Shown piece after piece: positions 33,599 through 42,972 of a stretch of 64,000 nucleotides of DNA. Below the pieces are notes generated by a model that was given only the letters and a program-made list of their open reading frames with translations, did no database searches and was not told the DNA's origin. Every line of letters starts with the position of its first letter. The first letter of the stretch is position 1. The DNA lies in the NCBI GenBank assembly GCA_902586195.1, contig CACIGF010000002.1, positions 1 through 64,000 of the forward strand. Reading direction: 5' to 3'. Both the position numbers and the translations under genes were made by a program. The stretch comes from an uncultured beta proteobacterium (GTDB taxonomy: Bacteria; Pseudomonadota; Gammaproteobacteria; Burkholderiales; Burkholderiaceae_A).

Positions 33599-34091
33599 CC
33601 TCTTCCCTCTTTAGTAAACAGAGAACCCCGACACCAGCGGTAAAAATAACAACTACCTCTCCCATAGTATCGAAACCACGATAACTAGCCAGAATAGCCG
33701 TTACTGTATTTATAATCCCCGTTTCATTTAAGGTATTTTCTAAAAAGTAACTAGAGAGATGCTGGTGTATTGGAGTGTCGAACTCACCAAAGAGAGGTAA
33801 GCCAGCTATACCAATCACCAGGAGAAAAGCTACGCCTAAAGATATGACTAGTGAAATAAAAGAAACTTGTTTATAACTATCCGCATCATTCCCCACTAAC
33901 TTTAACGTTGCAAGAAATAGGGTTGTTGTTACTCCAACACCGACAGCCGCTTCAGTCATAGCAACATCCAATGCGTCCAAACTTACAAAAATAGCTGTTA
34001 AAAGGGCGCTGTAAACCGAGGACAATACAATTACCTCGATTAAAAATCGAGCCCTCACAAGAGAGACAGTAACAACTGCTAAGGAAATCAA
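33588..34091 (-). CDS. Separate MrpA C-terminal-domain protein (MbhD/MbhE-like, DUF4040)
   Basis: At least 167 residues. The first half, SSVYSALLTAIFVSLDALDVAMTEAAVGVGVTTTLFLATL, is the MbhD/DUF4040 region. The last part, NTVTAILASYRGFDTMGEVVVIFTAGVGV, is the MbhE region. Both normally form the C-terminus of MrpA. Here they are an independent gene. The listed start is TTG at 34091, which has no SD. In-frame residues IIESFVNSALL continue upstream to an ATT at 34121 that has GAGGGAG at good distance, so an ATT start overlapping mrpG is possible. Confidence 0.85.
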   Translation of the reverse strand: MISLAVVTVSLVRARFLIEVIVLSSVYSALLTAIFVSLDALDVAMTEAAVGVGVTTTLFLATLKLVGNDADSYKQVSFISLVISLGVAFLLVIGIAGLPLFGEFDTPIHQHLSSYFLENTLNETGIINTVTAILASYRGFDTMGEVVVIFTAGVGVLCLLKREEGDE

Positions 34092-34102
34092 AAGTGCACT
34101 GT

Positions 34103-34414
34103 TTACAAATGATTCGATAATTTTTCTCCCTCTGCTTTTTTCTCATGCAATTTCGCATACATAGCTAAAATATGAGTCGACGTAGGCGCGATAATCATCA
34201 TTAGTAAAAAAATAAAAAAAAGTTTAAGAGCCAATAACGATACTCCAGCCAAAATCATCAGGCCTAAGAAAAAGCAAAAGAACCCTAGCGTTTCCATAAC
34301 ACTTAAAGCATGCATACGCTGGAAAATATTATTAAATCTTATCAAACCCAATACGCCAATAGTCACAAAAAATAATCCAAACGATAGCAACACATAGGCG
34401 AGGAAATTAATCAT
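34103..34414 (-). CDS. mrpG: Mrp antiporter subunit G
   Basis: A 103-residue three-helix protein of the MrpG/MnhG/PhaG family. Characteristic residues are FVTIGVLGLIRFNNIFQRMHALSVMETLGFFCFFLGLMI, matching the family's GllRfpD.y.RlHA....tlG, and PTSTHILA near the C-terminus. Start overlaps mrpF by 8 bases. It is an accessory membrane subunit of the antiporter. Confidence 0.93.
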   Translation of the reverse strand: MINFLAYVLLSFGLFFVTIGVLGLIRFNNIFQRMHALSVMETLGFFCFFLGLMILAGVSLLALKLFFIFLLMMIIAPTSTHILAMYAKLHEKKAEGEKLSNHL

Positions 34415-34724
34415 TTACTGCACTCTTATCCATCAAATCTTTAGACGATACGTCGATCTTGCCGAATGTTAAAATCCGCAAAAAACCAAGTAGGCCAACC
34501 ATGTTTAATAACAAAAAGACTAAAACAATATCTATAAATTCAGGTCTTCCCATAAAAAAACCAAATGCTAATATTAGCAGCAATATTAAGTTAACCACTA
34601 CACCTGAAACCTGAACTTTTTTTGCGATATCTTTTGTAAAAAGCAAAAAGAATAATGCGATAAAGATACATATTGTAAGCACTGTCAGCGAAAAACCTAG
34701 CACGTTATTGCTCCAGATCAGCAA
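34407..34724 (-). CDS. mrpF: Mrp antiporter subunit F
   Basis: A 105-residue three-helix protein of the MrpF/MnhF family. It shows a central PEFIDIVLVFLLLNMVGLLGFLRI segment, corresponding to the family's D.aL...ll.flgt.a.ar. It lies between mrpE and mrpG and overlaps both (20 and 8 bases). The call rests on topology, this segment and gene order. Confidence 0.85.
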   Translation of the reverse strand: MLIWSNNVLGFSLTVLTICIFIALFFLLFTKDIAKKVQVSGVVVNLILLLILAFGFFMGRPEFIDIVLVFLLLNMVGLLGFLRILTFGKIDVSSKDLMDKSAVND

Positions 34725-35175
34725 CTCTTTTGTCCATCTCGCCGACCTCTAGCTCATTTAATGAACTATCGCAAAGAGCATGTACAAATAAATTATCTTT
34801 ATCAACTTCAACGGTTAATGTTCCAGGTGTAAGTGTTATAGAATTCCCATAAATCACGATCCCTAAGGGAGTTCTCTGAGATGCCTGGATTATCTTCGCA
34901 TTAGATTTAAATTTTCTTAGTCCCAATATAGCACCAGAAGTTTTCATTCCGGAAACAACTATTTCTTTTAGAATCCAGGGAATGTAATGAACCAAAAATT
35001 TTTTATACGAAAAACTACCTTTAGCTTCAGTAGCGCCAGACATATTTAGTAAGGAATTTATCGCTATCACTATTAAAACCGACAAAACTCCGAACGATAA
35101 TGTTAGGGGTTCATAAATCCCTGAGAAAATAAGCCACAAAATAATAAAAAGAGAAAGAGAAATATATGCCATCAA
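34705..35175 (-). CDS. mrpE: Mrp antiporter subunit E
   Basis: A 156-residue protein of the MrpE/MnhE family. It has an N-terminal membrane region, then LVHYIPWILKEIVVSGMKTSG, and the soluble C-terminal part with TPLGIVIYGNSITLTPGTLTVEVDKDNLFVHALC, the family's signature N.ITLTPGT. It is the first gene of the ten-gene Mrp-like operon. tRNA-Pro, on the same strand, ends 25 bases before it, so the operon promoter must be close to or upstream of the tRNA. Confidence 0.93.
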   Translation of the reverse strand: MMAYISLSLFIILWLIFSGIYEPLTLSFGVLSVLIVIAINSLLNMSGATEAKGSFSYKKFLVHYIPWILKEIVVSGMKTSGAILGLRKFKSNAKIIQASQRTPLGIVIYGNSITLTPGTLTVEVDKDNLFVHALCDSSLNELEVGEMDKRVADLEQ

Positions 35176-35200
35176 TATTTAAAAACAGTTAATACAATAT

Positions 35201-35278
<78 letters not shown>

Positions 35279-35299
35279 CGCTGCGCTAGTTTACAGCAA

Positions 35300-35692
35300 T
35301 TACGTTTCAATTTTTCCATCAAGAACATCAATAACTAATTTAATTTCCTTTTTCAGATTCTCACAATCAACAGCTGAAATGCCAGCAGCGTTGATTTCAT
35401 GAGTTACTTCTTTTGTACCTTTCGAACTTAAAGCTTCAACGTCTTTTGTTACAGGTTTTTCCTTTAAACTCAACTTAGCTCCATATATTGTAAAGCCTTT
35501 TTCATATAATAAGAATTTTATTTTGCTTACTAGCAAGACATCGTTTGCTTGATAATACCTACGGTTACCTCTCCGTTTAACCGGTGACAACTGAGGAAAC
35601 TCTGTTTCCCAATATCTAAGAACATGAGGTTTAACATTGCAAAGTGAAGCAACCTCCCCTATCGAAAAGTATTTTTTGTTAGGTAGTTCCAT
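35300..35692 (-). CDS. MerR-family transcriptional regulator
   Basis: A 130-residue regulator with an N-terminal winged helix of MerR type: [30 protein letters not shown], then [30 protein letters not shown]. The rest is a short helical region. No metal-binding cysteine cluster is present, so this is the small MerR-like gene commonly found after ihfA in betaproteobacteria and other proteobacteria. The target is unknown. Position after ihfA and before tRNA-Pro is conserved (from memory). Confidence 0.92.
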   Translation of the reverse strand: MELPNKKYFSIGEVASLCNVKPHVLRYWETEFPQLSPVKRRGNRRYYQANDVLLVSKIKFLLYEKGFTIYGAKLSLKEKPVTKDVEALSSKGTKEVTHEINAAGISAVDCENLKKEIKLVIDVLDGKIET

Positions 35693-35780
35693 AATATCTA
35701 AAGATATCCGACAGATTTACCATATGCTAAATATTTCCAGTCATGGATGCAGGGATGTAAATACGCAGCAGGCAAGTAAA

Positions 35781-36104
35781 TTACTGCATCCTTTCTTTTA
35801 ATTTTTGACTAGCATGGAAGGTAATAACTTTTCTCGCAGTTACTGGAATTTGCTGTCCAGTTTTGGGGTTCCTCCCAGGCCTCTCACCCTTTTTACGCAC
35901 ATCAAAATTACCAAAACCAGTGAGCTTAATTGATTCCTCAGATATCAGTGCACTCCTGAGTTCTTCAAAGAAAAGATCCACAAATTCCTTGGCTTCTCGC
36001 TTATTTAATCCAACTTTTTCGAATAAGTGGTCTGCAAGATCAGCTTTTGTAATGGTCTTCTCAATAGAGAGAAATTTATCCTCTTCAGATTGTTCGATAC
36101 TCAT
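35781..36104 (-). CDS. ihfA: Integration host factor subunit alpha
   Basis: A 107-residue HU/IHF-family DNA-bending protein. It contains [56 protein letters not shown] and [21 protein letters not shown]. These match IHF-alpha, including the beta-arm RPGRNPKTG with the intercalating proline. It follows pheT by 50 bases, the standard pheST-ihfA order. A short N-terminal extension ([16 protein letters not shown]) precedes the usual start. Confidence 0.96.
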   Translation of the reverse strand: MSIEQSEEDKFLSIEKTITKADLADHLFEKVGLNKREAKEFVDLFFEELRSALISEESIKLTGFGNFDVRKKGERPGRNPKTGQQIPVTARKVITFHASQKLKERMQ

Positions 36105-36154
36105 TTGTAAATCACCATAATTTTTTCACTAGAAAAACGGACCAGTTTCATTAA

Positions 36155-38650
36155 CTAACTTCTGATACTAACGCCCTCGACGGTCTCCGCCAACTTCACT
36201 ATACCTGAGCAAGCAACCTCTAGCTCTGATTCTTCAAGCGTTTTGCTCGGATCCTGCATCACCACACTAAAAGTAATGCTTTTTTTTCCTTCTGGCAAGT
36301 CTTCCCCAACATAAACATCAAACGGGGTAACTTTTTTTACTATACTACAACCATTTGTTTGTTGAAGATTGGACGTGATTGCTTTGAGAATAGAGGCAAT
36401 CGGACAGTCTTTATTGGCTAAAAATGCCAAATCTCTCCTCACCGTAGGAAAACGTATAATGTCAGTAATGTTGCTAGTTCTTTCTTGATTTAAGAAATCC
36501 ATACTAATCTCGCAGACAATAGTTGGACTGGGTAGTGACAAATCGGCGCATAATTGAGGGTGTAGTTCTCCAATATATCCTACAGCTTCTCCATTAAAAA
36601 AATTTAGTCCATCAATTTTTGTTTTTTTTGATTTTAATTTCGGCACAATCATTCCTGAGCGACCCGGATGAAGAACATCATTTTCTTGTTTTATTTTTTT
36701 TATGGTGATAGTAGCGGGTGATACCTCTTCAATGATCATTTTAACGTCATAAAAATCTAATAAATCATTACTTAAACCCCATTGCTGGTGATAACGTGGG
36801 CCACAACCAATAAAAGAGAGCATTTTATGTTGGACTATAGTGTGATTTGATTCTGACACATCTCGAGGTGAACTAATAAATATATTTCCTATTTCAAATA
36901 AATTTATTTTTTCCTGTTGATTCCTATGATTTTCCGCTAAAACATTCAACATTCCCGGAATCTGACTTGTTCTCATCGTGGAATTATGCACCGATATCGG
37001 ATTTAAGACATTCACCGATCTTGCTTTTTTATTGTGTTGAAATAGAAATCGCTCAGCCAATTCTTTTTCGATGAACCCAAATCCAATTATTTCAAAAAAA
37101 GAAACAGCAGTTAAGTAATCTCTTATTCTTTCAGAAATTATCCTCGGTGTATTTTTCAAACCTGGTTCGATAACACCAGTTGGAATAATAGCTGGGATAT
37201 TATCATAACCATGTATTCTGGCAACCTCTTCTATTAAATCTTCTTCAATTTCTAGATCATATCGATAAAAAGGAACAATAACATCAAGAACATCACTATT
37301 CGAAGAGGCACTAGTCGAAAATTTAAAGCTTAAATTTTTAAATATACGGTCAAATTCTTCATTGGTTACATTAATACCTAAAGTGTCGTTACATCTTTTT
37401 TTGCTAAAGGTAACTCTCCTCTCATTCTTATCAAAAAAAGTTTCATAGTTAAGTTTACCCAGAGTCCCACCAGTTAGTTCAAGGATTAACTTGCAAATAA
37501 TCGCAAAGTCAGCTTCTAAAGTTTCCGGGTCTACTCCCTTTTCAAATCGGCTAGCAGCTTCACTAATCAAAGAAAATCTTCTCGCCTTGCCTCTGATCAA
37601 AGCTGGCAGCCATACAGCAGATTCAATTAAAATACTTTTAGTATCAGCAGTGACCATAGTCGAACTTCCTCCCATAATACCTGCCAAGGCAAGCGGCCCG
37701 TTGGAGTCAGCGATTATAATAGTGTTGGCCAGATTTTCTATTTCGTCACCATTTAGCAGCACGAGCTTTTCAGTAGCATTCCCTTCCCTAATCTCAAGGG
37801 TTTGTTCCTTTTTAGATATTTTATCCAAATCAAAAATATGACTTGGTCTGCCTAGCAAAAACATAAAATAATTTGAAATGTCTACAAGAGGTGAAATAGT
37901 TTTCTGTCCGAATTTGTTAAGGCTATTCACAAGCCAATCAGGGCTAGGCCCCTGATTATTAACTCCGTTAATAACTATACTGGCAAACGCATGGCAAACG
38001 TCAGAGCTTACTCCAGCAATACTGTGACTATGCTGACCGACCTCTTTCTCAGCCATATTTTTTAGTTTTAAACTTGCTGGATATTTGAAGGTAATGGCTT
38101 TAGTGATAGCGCTTAGATCCCGAGCAATGCCTCGAACTGAAAAGCAATCAGCTCTATTAGGCGTTGGCTTGATATTAAAAATTTTATCATTTTTATTTAA
38201 TACCTCACTGATTGGGATCCCTAGTTTGTCAGCTAAATTACCTTCCAAAATGATTATTCCCTCTCCATCATCTGAAAGCCCTAATTCTTTTTCTGAACAC
38301 AACATACCGTTACTAACTACACCCCGAATTTTAGAGGACTTAATTTTTAAATTTTTAGGGAGTAAAGAACCCACTTTTGCACAAACTACGTATGAGCCTT
38401 CCACAACATTTGGTGCGCCACAAATAATTTGCAACTCCTCATCAACTAAAACCTTACATATTTTTAATTTGTCTGCATTTGGGTGAGCTTTTACAATAAG
38501 AACTTTTCCAACAAGAACGGACTTCAACCATTTGTCTTCCGAGATAACTTCCTCTACTTCAATGCCACCCATGGTTAATGTTTCAGCTAACTCATCAGCT
38601 GAAAGTTCTGTTTCTATCCATTCACGAAGAATTTTTTCTGAAACTAACAT
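36155..38650 (-). CDS. pheT: Phenylalanyl-tRNA synthetase beta subunit
   Basis: An 831-residue subunit that, with PheS, charges tRNA-Phe. The domains appear in the normal order. An N-terminal tRNA-binding/OB domain (VGKVLIVKAHPNADKLKICKV, NIKPTPNRADCFSVRGIARD) is followed by the B3/B4 editing region (DISNYFMFLLGRPSHIFDLDKI). The B5 domain and catalytic-like core (LIEEVARIHGYDNIP) follow, and the C-terminal ferredoxin-like anticodon domain ends GVSIRS. The length is slightly above the usual 790-810. Its ATG overlaps the pheS stop by 7 bases. ihfA follows. Confidence 0.96.
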   Translation of the reverse strand: MLVSEKILREWIETELSADELAETLTMGGIEVEEVISEDKWLKSVLVGKVLIVKAHPNADKLKICKVLVDEELQIICGAPNVVEGSYVVCAKVGSLLPKNLKIKSSKIRGVVSNGMLCSEKELGLSDDGEGIIILEGNLADKLGIPISEVLNKNDKIFNIKPTPNRADCFSVRGIARDLSAITKAITFKYPASLKLKNMAEKEVGQHSHSIAGVSSDVCHAFASIVINGVNNQGPSPDWLVNSLNKFGQKTISPLVDISNYFMFLLGRPSHIFDLDKISKKEQTLEIREGNATEKLVLLNGDEIENLANTIIIADSNGPLALAGIMGGSSTMVTADTKSILIESAVWLPALIRGKARRFSLISEAASRFEKGVDPETLEADFAIICKLILELTGGTLGKLNYETFFDKNERRVTFSKKRCNDTLGINVTNEEFDRIFKNLSFKFSTSASSNSDVLDVIVPFYRYDLEIEEDLIEEVARIHGYDNIPAIIPTGVIEPGLKNTPRIISERIRDYLTAVSFFEIIGFGFIEKELAERFLFQHNKKARSVNVLNPISVHNSTMRTSQIPGMLNVLAENHRNQQEKINLFEIGNIFISSPRDVSESNHTIVQHKMLSFIGCGPRYHQQWGLSNDLLDFYDVKMIIEEVSPATITIKKIKQENDVLHPGRSGMIVPKLKSKKTKIDGLNFFNGEAVGYIGELHPQLCADLSLPSPTIVCEISMDFLNQERTSNITDIIRFPTVRRDLAFLANKDCPIASILKAITSNLQQTNGCSIVKKVTPFDVYVGEDLPEGKKSITFSVVMQDPSKTLEESELEVACSGIVKLAETVEGVSIRS

Positions 38651-39666
38651 TTAAATTGCTCAAGAAATCTCAAATCATTATCGAAAAATAATCTTAAATC
38701 TTTAACTCCGTATTTCAGCATCGTAAGCCGTTCTAAACCCATCCCAAATGCGAAACCCCGTATCTTGTTTGAATTTAGTCCAAAATTCTTAATCACGTTT
38801 GGGTGCACCATCCCAGCACCAGCAACCTCAAGCCATTTACCTTCTAATGGACCCTCCGAAAACTTTAGATCTACCTCGGCCGAGGGTTCCGTAAATGGAA
38901 AATAGGAGGGCCTGAATCGAACTTTTAACTTCGACGAGTTAAAAAATTCTTTTAAAAAATTGACGAATATACCTTTTAAGTTTGAAAAATTTATATTTGG
39001 ATCAAGCCAAAGTCCCTCTATTTGATGAAACATTGGAGAATGAGTAGCATCGCTGTCTACTCTGTAGGTTTTACCCGGACTTATTACACGTATTGGAGGC
39101 TTATGCTCAATTGAATATCTAACTTGAACCGGGCTGGTATGAGTTCTCAACAAAAGATTTTGACCAAATTCATCTTTATGTTCTACATAAAAAGTATCTT
39201 GCATAGAACGAGCAGGATGATCCCTTGGATTATTCAACGCAGTAAAATTAAACCAGTCAGTTTCTATTTCGGGACCTTCTGCTATTTCAAAACCCATCCC
39301 ATTGAAGATCTCTTGTATTCTTCGTAACGATTGAGTCAGAGGATGGACTGAACCCTTATTTATTCCTCTCCCGGGTAGGCTAATATCAATACTTTGGGAT
39401 TCAAGTTTTTGGCGAATATTGTTATCTAAAATTTGTTTCCTGGATTTGAACAGAGCATCCTCTATTAGCTGCTTAGCCAGATTTAGCTCCTGACCAAAAA
39501 TTTTTTTTTCGGCTGATTTGAGATTCTTTAGCTTCTTAAAGAGTAGGGAAAATTTTCCATTCTTGCCTAAATAAAGCGATTTGGCATTATCCAGGTCGTG
39601 TAATGAGCTTGCAGATTTGAATTCCGCCTCAGCTTGTGAAACGATTAACTGCAAGTCAGGTTTCAA
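38644..39666 (-). CDS. pheS: Phenylalanyl-tRNA synthetase alpha subunit
   Basis: A 340-residue catalytic subunit with a coiled-coil N-terminus. Class II motifs are [78 protein letters not shown] and [17 protein letters not shown]. All are present. The start is TTG at 39666, which overlaps the rplT stop (TTGA), so translation is coupled to ribosomal protein L20. Part of the thrS-infC-rpmI-rplT-pheST unit. Confidence 0.97.
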   Translation of the reverse strand: MKPDLQLIVSQAEAEFKSASSLHDLDNAKSLYLGKNGKFSLLFKKLKNLKSAEKKIFGQELNLAKQLIEDALFKSRKQILDNNIRQKLESQSIDISLPGRGINKGSVHPLTQSLRRIQEIFNGMGFEIAEGPEIETDWFNFTALNNPRDHPARSMQDTFYVEHKDEFGQNLLLRTHTSPVQVRYSIEHKPPIRVISPGKTYRVDSDATHSPMFHQIEGLWLDPNINFSNLKGIFVNFLKEFFNSSKLKVRFRPSYFPFTEPSAEVDLKFSEGPLEGKWLEVAGAGMVHPNVIKNFGLNSNKIRGFAFGMGLERLTMLKYGVKDLRLFFDNDLRFLEQFKC

Positions 39667-40022
39667 GATTGCGTGCTAGCTTTTGCTGTTTCTACGAGTT
39701 GTGCAAATGCCGATTTATCAGACACAGCGATTTCAGATAATATCTTTCTATCAAGCTCTACACCCGACTTTTTCAAACCAGAGATAAACTTACTATAAGT
39801 TATACCATTGTTCCGACAACCTGCATTAATCCGCACAATCCAAAGCGCTCTGAAAGTCCTTTTTTTGACGCGTCTATCTCTGTATGAAAATTGACCAGCC
39901 CTGATGACAGCCTGTTTAGCAACACGATAGACACTCTTCCTCCGGCCCCTAAATCCTTTTGCTTGCGCAATAATTTTTTTATGCCGTGCTCGGGCGGTAA
40001 CTCCTCTTTTGACTCTAGGCAT
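39663..40022 (-). CDS. rplT: 50S ribosomal protein L20
   Basis: A 119-residue basic protein, [20 protein letters not shown] at the N-terminus, then [20 protein letters not shown] and [22 protein letters not shown]. This is a full-length L20, needed early in large-subunit assembly. In other bacteria L20 represses the rpmI-rplT unit through an mRNA site. Gene order with rpmI and infC is standard. Confidence 0.98.
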   Translation of the reverse strand: MPRVKRGVTARARHKKIIAQAKGFRGRRKSVYRVAKQAVIRAGQFSYRDRRVKKRTFRALWIVRINAGCRNNGITYSKFISGLKKSGVELDRKILSEIAVSDKSAFAQLVETAKASTQS

Positions 40023-40039
40023 TCAAAATCTCCTAATTA

Positions 40040-40240
40040 TCATGACGCATATGGCATCATCGCCTGGGCACTGCGTGCATCACCCGGAGCCATGTCAACC
40101 ATTCCACGCAACTGCCTCTTATTTTTTGTTGTTCTTTTTGTCAAGATATGACGTTTTGTTGCCCTAGCCCTCTTGATGACACCCTTACCAGTGACTTTAA
40201 ACCGCTTTGCAGCAGATTTTTTTGTCTTCATTTTTGGCAT
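40040..40240 (-). CDS. rpmI: 50S ribosomal protein L35
   Basis: A 66-residue basic protein, [20 protein letters not shown] at the N-terminus, then [22 protein letters not shown]. This is the full L35 pattern. It lies between infC and rplT, 27 and 17 bases away, in the conserved translation operon. Confidence 0.98.
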   Translation of the reverse strand: MPKMKTKKSAAKRFKVTGKGVIKRARATKRHILTKRTTKNKRQLRGMVDMAPGDARSAQAMMPYAS

Positions 40241-40267
40241 AACTATACCACCCTTTTATTTAGTTAC

Positions 40268-40786
40268 TTACTTTTTCTTTGGCGCCAAAACCATAACTAA
40301 CTGCCTACCTTCAAGTTTTGGTACCTGCTCAACAACAGCATCATTTTCTAAATCAGCCCTAATTCTTTCCAACATTTGCATTCCAAACTCCTGATGAGCA
40401 ATCTCTCTTCCCTTGAACCTCATTGTTATTTTCGCTTTATCACCCTCATTTAAAAACCGAACTATGTTTCTTACTTTTACCTGGTAATCGTTTTCTTCGG
40501 TTCCCGGTCTGAACTTAACCTCTTTTAGCTGTATGGTCCTTTGCTTGAGCCTGGCATCGTGCGCTTTTTTTTGCCTCTGGTATCGAAATTTTCCAAAATC
40601 CATTAATCGGCAAACAACCGGACTAGCTTGCGGAGCAATTTCGACTAAATCGACTTCCGCCTCATCTGCCAATTTTAAAGCTTCCCTTAGCGAAACAACG
40701 CCTAAAGCTTCATTGTTCAACCCCAGTAGCCTAACCGTTGACGATACTATGTCCTCATTAATTTTATATTCTTTTTCCGTACTTAT
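40268..40786 (-). CDS. infC: Translation initiation factor IF-3 with non-standard AUA start
   Basis: The conserved body [38 protein letters not shown]...[17 protein letters not shown]...[21 protein letters not shown] is IF-3. A TTG at 40720 would remove the conserved N-terminal strand. In frame upstream, the codons read [22 protein letters not shown], matching the family segment RINGEI...VRL.G. An upstream stop (TAG) limits the gene. The only plausible start is ATA at 40786, with GGGAAG upstream. That gives 172 residues. IF-3 genes are known for rare AUU-type starts that IF-3 itself rejects, giving autoregulation. thrS ends 31 bases upstream. Confidence 0.93.
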   Translation of the reverse strand: MSTEKEYKINEDIVSSTVRLLGLNNEALGVVSLREALKLADEAEVDLVEIAPQASPVVCRLMDFGKFRYQRQKKAHDARLKQRTIQLKEVKFRPGTEENDYQVKVRNIVRFLNEGDKAKITMRFKGREIAHQEFGMQMLERIRADLENDAVVEQVPKLEGRQLVMVLAPKKK

Positions 40787-40817
40787 TTTAAGCTACTTCC
40801 CATTCCAATCATTATCA

Positions 40818-42728
40818 TCATGTTTCGTGCTCCAAATCTCTTGTTATATCTTCTAAAAACTTACCTAGCGACTTAGAGTTCGACTCCTTGCTCCCCCGCT
40901 TCCGCACAGAAACTGAGTTTTGTTCTACTTCAGCTTTCCCCAGAACTATTACCAAAGGTAGTTTCATAAGACTAAACTCTCTGATTTTATAGGTTATTTT
41001 TTCGTTACGCAAGTCTTCTACTACCCTAATACCTCTCGAAACTAATTCCTTTTTAACTTTTGAGGCATATTCATTTTGATCACGCGAAATCGTAGCTATT
41101 CCAACCTGATTGGGTGCTAACCATAATGGAAAAGCCCCACCATAATTCTCTATTAATATGCCTATAAACCTCTCCATAGAGCCTAAGATAGCCCTGTGCA
41201 GCATTACCGGCGTTTCCCTCTTGTTATCTTCTGAGACATATTCTGCTTCTAATTGCTTTGGCATGTTAAAGTCAATTTGTATAGTCCCACATTGCCAAAC
41301 TCTACCAATGCTGTCTTTAAGTGAGTATTCAATCTTTGGACCGTAAAATGCACCCTCACCGGGAATAATTTCCCATTCAACTTTTGATTGATCAAGTGCA
41401 TTTTTCAGCGCCTTCTCAGATTTGTCCCATATTTCGTCGGACCCCACCCTTTTTTTTGGCCGGGTTGACAATTTATAGATAATGTTATTAAAACCAAATT
41501 TTGAGTAAACCTTTTTTAATTGATTAGTAAATCGAAATACTTCCTCCTGGATCTGATTTTCGGTACAAAATATATGACCATCATCTTGCGTAAAATTTCG
41601 AAGACGAAACAAACCGTGAAGAGCTCCAGATGGTTCATTTCGATGACATGAGCCAAATTCTCCAATCCTCAAAGGTAAGTCCTTGTAGCTTCGTAATTTT
41701 CCATTAAATACCTGAACATGGCCTGGGCAATTCATGGGTTTGATTGCATATTCTCGATTTTCTGATGCCGTAAGGAACATATGTTCTTTATAGTGTTCCC
41801 AATGGCCCGACTTTTCCCAAAGACTTTTATCTAGCATCATTGGACATCTAACTTCTTGAAATCCGCTAATTTTGTATATATCCCGCATGTATTGCTCAAC
41901 GATATTCCACAAAGCCACACCGTTTGGATGCCAAAAAACCATCCCTGGCGCAAAATCCCGGTAGTGAAATAAATCCAATGATTTCCCAATCCTTCTATGG
42001 TCTCTTTTTTCAGCCTCTTCAAGTCTAAAAAGATAGTCTTGTAATTCACTTTTGCTTGCCCAGGCGGTTCCGTAAACTCTCTGTAACATTTCATTTTTAC
42101 TATCCCCTCGCCAATACGCTCCAGAAACCTTTAAAAGTTTGAATGCTTTCAATTTTCCTGTTGAAGACACGTGAGGCCCTCTGCACAAATCGACAAAAGA
42201 CCCTTCTCTATAAAGAGTGATATCGTCACTCTCTGGTATATCCTCTATGATCTCAGCTTTATAATACTCGCCTTGCGACTTAAAAAAATCTATAGCCTTA
42301 TCTCTGTCCCATACCTCACGAACTACTTCTTCGTTTTTCTTCGCAAGCGCTATCATTTTGTTTTCTATTCTAATTAAATCTTCAGGTGTAAATGGGCGGG
42401 AATATGCGAAATCGTAATAAAAACCATCCTCGATAACAGGGCCAATCGTAACCTGTATGTCGGGAAAGAGTGATTTCGCCGCGTATGCTAACAAATGAGC
42501 AGTTGAATGGCGAATCACTTCTAGCCCTTCAGGATCTTTTCCAGTAATTATCTGCAAGGAACAATTACTACTGATCAAGGTATCGAGATCTACTAACTCA
42601 TCATTATTTATTCGTCCACAAATCGCAGATTTTGCGAGACCTGCACTAATAGACCTGGCAACTTGAAAGGGAGTTGTTGGAGTTTTAAAACTAAGTTTAG
42701 AATTATCCGGTAGTAAAATTTCAAACAT
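40818..42728 (-). CDS. thrS: Threonyl-tRNA synthetase
   Basis: A 636-residue class II synthetase. The N-terminal TGS domain ([13 protein letters not shown]) is followed by the editing domain with [16 protein letters not shown] and DLCRGPHV. The catalytic core contains the zinc ligands in MNCPGH, DDGH and [13 protein letters not shown], and the C-terminal anticodon-binding domain is [19 protein letters not shown]. Length is normal. It heads the translation operon. tRNA-Val lies 14 bases upstream on the same strand. Confidence 0.97.
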   Translation of the reverse strand: MFEILLPDNSKLSFKTPTTPFQVARSISAGLAKSAICGRINNDELVDLDTLISSNCSLQIITGKDPEGLEVIRHSTAHLLAYAAKSLFPDIQVTIGPVIEDGFYYDFAYSRPFTPEDLIRIENKMIALAKKNEEVVREVWDRDKAIDFFKSQGEYYKAEIIEDIPESDDITLYREGSFVDLCRGPHVSSTGKLKAFKLLKVSGAYWRGDSKNEMLQRVYGTAWASKSELQDYLFRLEEAEKRDHRRIGKSLDLFHYRDFAPGMVFWHPNGVALWNIVEQYMRDIYKISGFQEVRCPMMLDKSLWEKSGHWEHYKEHMFLTASENREYAIKPMNCPGHVQVFNGKLRSYKDLPLRIGEFGSCHRNEPSGALHGLFRLRNFTQDDGHIFCTENQIQEEVFRFTNQLKKVYSKFGFNNIIYKLSTRPKKRVGSDEIWDKSEKALKNALDQSKVEWEIIPGEGAFYGPKIEYSLKDSIGRVWQCGTIQIDFNMPKQLEAEYVSEDNKRETPVMLHRAILGSMERFIGILIENYGGAFPLWLAPNQVGIATISRDQNEYASKVKKELVSRGIRVVEDLRNEKITYKIREFSLMKLPLVIVLGKAEVEQNSVSVRKRGSKESNSKSLGKFLEDITRDLEHET

Positions 42729-42742
42729 AACTTTTTAAAGGT

Positions 42743-42819
42743 TGGTAGGCGCGATTGGATTCGAACCAACGACCCCCACCATGTCAAGGTGATGCTCTAA
42801 CCAACTGAGCTACGCGCCT
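42743..42819 (-). tRNA. tRNA-Val (anticodon GAC)
   Basis: On the minus strand the acceptor stem AGGCGCG/CGCGCCT encloses a D-arm GCTCAGTTGGTTAGAGC. The anticodon arm TCACC/GGTGG has loop TTGACAT (anticodon GAC), and the T-arm is GTTGGTTCGAATCCAAT. The discriminator A and CCA are encoded. It is immediately upstream of thrS. Confidence 0.96.
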
Positions 42820-42876
42820 ATCACCATAGTTTACCACCGACTGATAAAATTTGCGGATATATTAATTAGCATTATT

Positions 42877-42959
42877 AACTTGAAGTTTCATCAAGTGTGC
42901 ATTTTTTGTGTTTTATTCTGGATCTGTGAGCATTCAAGGACCACAGATCTTTTTTTTTT
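42877..42959 (+). ncRNA. Candidate small RNA with intrinsic terminator
   Basis: In the gap between tRNA-Val and ppx, both on the minus strand, the plus strand shows a complete small transcription unit. A possible -35 TTGCGG (42851-42856) and -10 TATTAA (42873-42878) are 16 bases apart. A short hairpin CTTGA...TCAAG (42880-42895) and a U-rich stretch (ATTTTTTGTGTTTT) follow. The unit ends in an 8-bp terminator stem with ten T residues. No gene on the plus strand would need this terminator, so an independent sRNA is plausible. No homologue is recognised and the 5' end is a guess. Confidence 0.4.
42920..42959 (+). terminator. Rho-independent terminator on plus strand
   Basis: A perfect inverted repeat GATCTGTG (42921-42928) / CACAGATC (42942-42949) with a 13-base loop is followed directly by ten T residues (42950-42959). 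Read on the minus strand the stem is preceded by A residues and has no T-tract, so it does not fit as a ppx terminator. Confidence 0.85.
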
Positions 42960-42972
42960 ATATATTCCAATT

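Noticed and set aside
40268..40720. infC as a 150-residue gene starting at TTG
   Set aside because: This would cut off the conserved N-terminal strand (VRLLG and upstream residues) encoded in frame just before it.
42920..42959. Hairpin considered as the terminator of ppx
   Set aside because: ppx is on the minus strand, where the stem is preceded by A residues and not followed by T residues, so orientation is wrong.
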